Of a stretch of 64,000 bases of DNA, positions 62,430 through 64,000 are shown piece by piece. The first letter of the stretch is position 1. Each line of letters begins with the position of its first letter. The translations under genes were made by a program, and so were the position numbers. Below the pieces are notes generated by a model. The model was given only the letters and a program-made list of their open reading frames with translations, ran no database searches and was not told the origin of the DNA. Origin of the DNA: Tubulanus polymorphus (lineage: Eukaryota; Nemertea; Palaeonemertea; Tubulaniformes; Tubulanidae); NCBI RefSeq assembly GCF_964204645.1, contig NC_134026.1:28228650-28292649 (forward strand), read 5' to 3'.

Positions 62430-64000
62430 AACAGGGTGTGAATGAAGCAAGTCTGAAAAAAGCGCACACTTTTGGAATCAATTTTTGATTTAGAAAAATC
62501 ATCCTGGAAATTTGTCTTTGCATTCAGGAACGAAAAAGCGCTGACCTCTGACTTTCAAAAATACTGAAAAGTTCTGACTTATGCCTCAGTTCGACTGATA
62601 CATACCCTGTGAAATGAAACTATTGGCCTGTATAATAATGCTGTTTATAGCAATTCTGATTAGCTAAAAAAACGAATTCATTCAACAATCAAGTTAAAGC
62701 TAGTCTTTGTAATTTCTCTGAATTCTCTTCTGTAATGTGTTATAATACTCATCTATTGATGTAGAATGCTCTAAATATTATCATGATGAAATCGTTTGCT
62801 GTATATTATACACGTGTATTTAATTGCTATCTTTTAAAGAATTCTCTGTGTATCGAGGATTTTTCGTCTACTGTTGATTATGATAAAAAAAGCCTTTGAA
62901 TTCTATTGTTCTAACACTGTCTTTTTATATGTGGATTTACTGTTATTGTTACAATACTGTTAAGAAATGTAGATATTAAGTCATTGTTTATTGCAACAAC
63001 TGCTGACTTAGAATCAAGTTGATTAGATTCATATAAACAGCTGTGATATGTGCATATTATTCATATAACTTTTTAAAATCTGAATCCAAATACTTTGTAA
63101 ATTTCTGTGATTTTGTTCAAGAAATCTCAATAGATAACGCCTTCAGATTCCATGACAAAATAATGTTAGTTGACTACCAAAAAATTGTATTAGATGTTGA
63201 TTGTGTGGGTCTATCTATATCCTACATGTATTATACGATTTTCTTAGTAGTTTTAATGGGGTATTCAATTTTCGATTCCGTCCGACAGGAAACTTATCTA
63301 GCAACAGTGAGTTGAGTTAACAGTGAATTAACGGGTTATTTCCCTGACCTGATTCTTTTGTTATGAATATTCTTTATTTATTTATAACGTATAAAGATGA
63401 AACGTGCAGTTTAACATTAAAACTAGTTTTTTTATAAAGAATGTATTTGCTTGTTTTTTATTATAACGTGGTATAATATAATGATCAAAGTATTGCACAT
63501 ATATATATATATCTATATATATACCAGTTTGTTGGAAACTTTTTCTTTGTAATAAAGTGTCTATAAAGTTTAATAAAGAAGCTATTTGTTATTGAATGCA
63601 TGTGGAGGGATAAAAGGTCAATTCTTATTTTTTGCAAGTGGAAGGTCATTCAAGATTTCATGATGGTGCCTCATAACTCAATTATCGTTCGTTGCCTCGC
63701 GACTAGAATTCGTAGTTCTTTCCCTGTAATACACTATGATGATATTCTTGGTAAAATTCTCAAATGAAAATTAATAAATATATCTCACAAGAAGAGTATT
63801 CTTCAATCAGTGCTTACAGGTTGATTTATAACCTTGCCAGTAGGCAGAAATGATGAATTCATATTTTTATTAGATCAATGTAAAGATTCTTATCAGCAAT
63901 TGACTTGAGTTTACTGTAGTTTGTTGTCGATAGCCTCGTATAATCATGATCTTTGGGAAGAAACGAACAGTTATTTAAACTATGGCACTTTATAATGTAT
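62430..64000. other. 3' flank of the TIR-SAM gene to the window end
   Basis: Likely 3' UTR followed by noncoding DNA; AATAAA signals occur near 63551 and 63572. A TA microsatellite lies at 63498-63523. An open frame at 63043-63315 is AT-rich, has no domain and is not called. Confidence 0.5.

Overview
The window is nuclear DNA from an animal. Every multi-exon gene model below uses GT-AG introns with the standard code, and the products are animal proteins: jouberin, delta-tubulin, mitoribosomal mS26, HMBOX1, a BHLHE22/23-class bHLH factor, PI synthase and a calpain. The DNA is AT-rich, introns are mostly 60 bp to 3 kb, and small hairpin (MITE-like) repeats are common. Retained delta-tubulin, a multi-TIR protein and a miR-96-like hairpin family suggest a spiralian (mollusc, annelid or relative), but this phylum guess is inference and not proven by the sequence. 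Gene models were spliced by eye; in each one the reading phase closes exactly across all junctions.

Layout. 1-15.8 kb is almost a gene desert around one gene, a BHLHE22/23 (Oli)-type transcription factor at 4.56-5.24 kb. 15.8-29 kb is dense: MRPS26 (+), a first copy of PI synthase CDIPT (-), delta-tubulin TUBD1 (+, divergent from it), an atypical calpain (-) and an unrecognised coiled-coil protein (+). 29-35 kb holds a single-exon rhodopsin-family GPCR (+) and a second CDIPT copy (-) with the same exon structure as the first. The second CDIPT is head-to-head with AHI1/jouberin (+, 35 coding exons, 35.06-47.85 kb), with only 206 bp between start codons. A complete Ig-domain membrane-protein gene lies antisense inside one large AHI1 intron.

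47.9-52.7 kb has no protein gene but carries six paralogous ~80-nt hairpins in about 1 kb. They look like a tandem microRNA cluster with a TATA box and initiator just upstream. 52.7-54.8 kb is HMBOX1 (-), and 57.0-62.4 kb is a 707-aa protein with the unusual order TIR-SAM-TIR-TIR.

The genes do not form an operon. Two (AHI1, TUBD1) act at cilia or centrioles, two are PI synthase copies, and two (the TIR-SAM-TIR-TIR protein and the Ig receptor) could be immune. The strongest candidates for something undescribed are the hairpin cluster (49.6-50.65 kb), the TIR-SAM-TIR-TIR gene, and the CDIPT duplicate that alone has lost conserved family residues.
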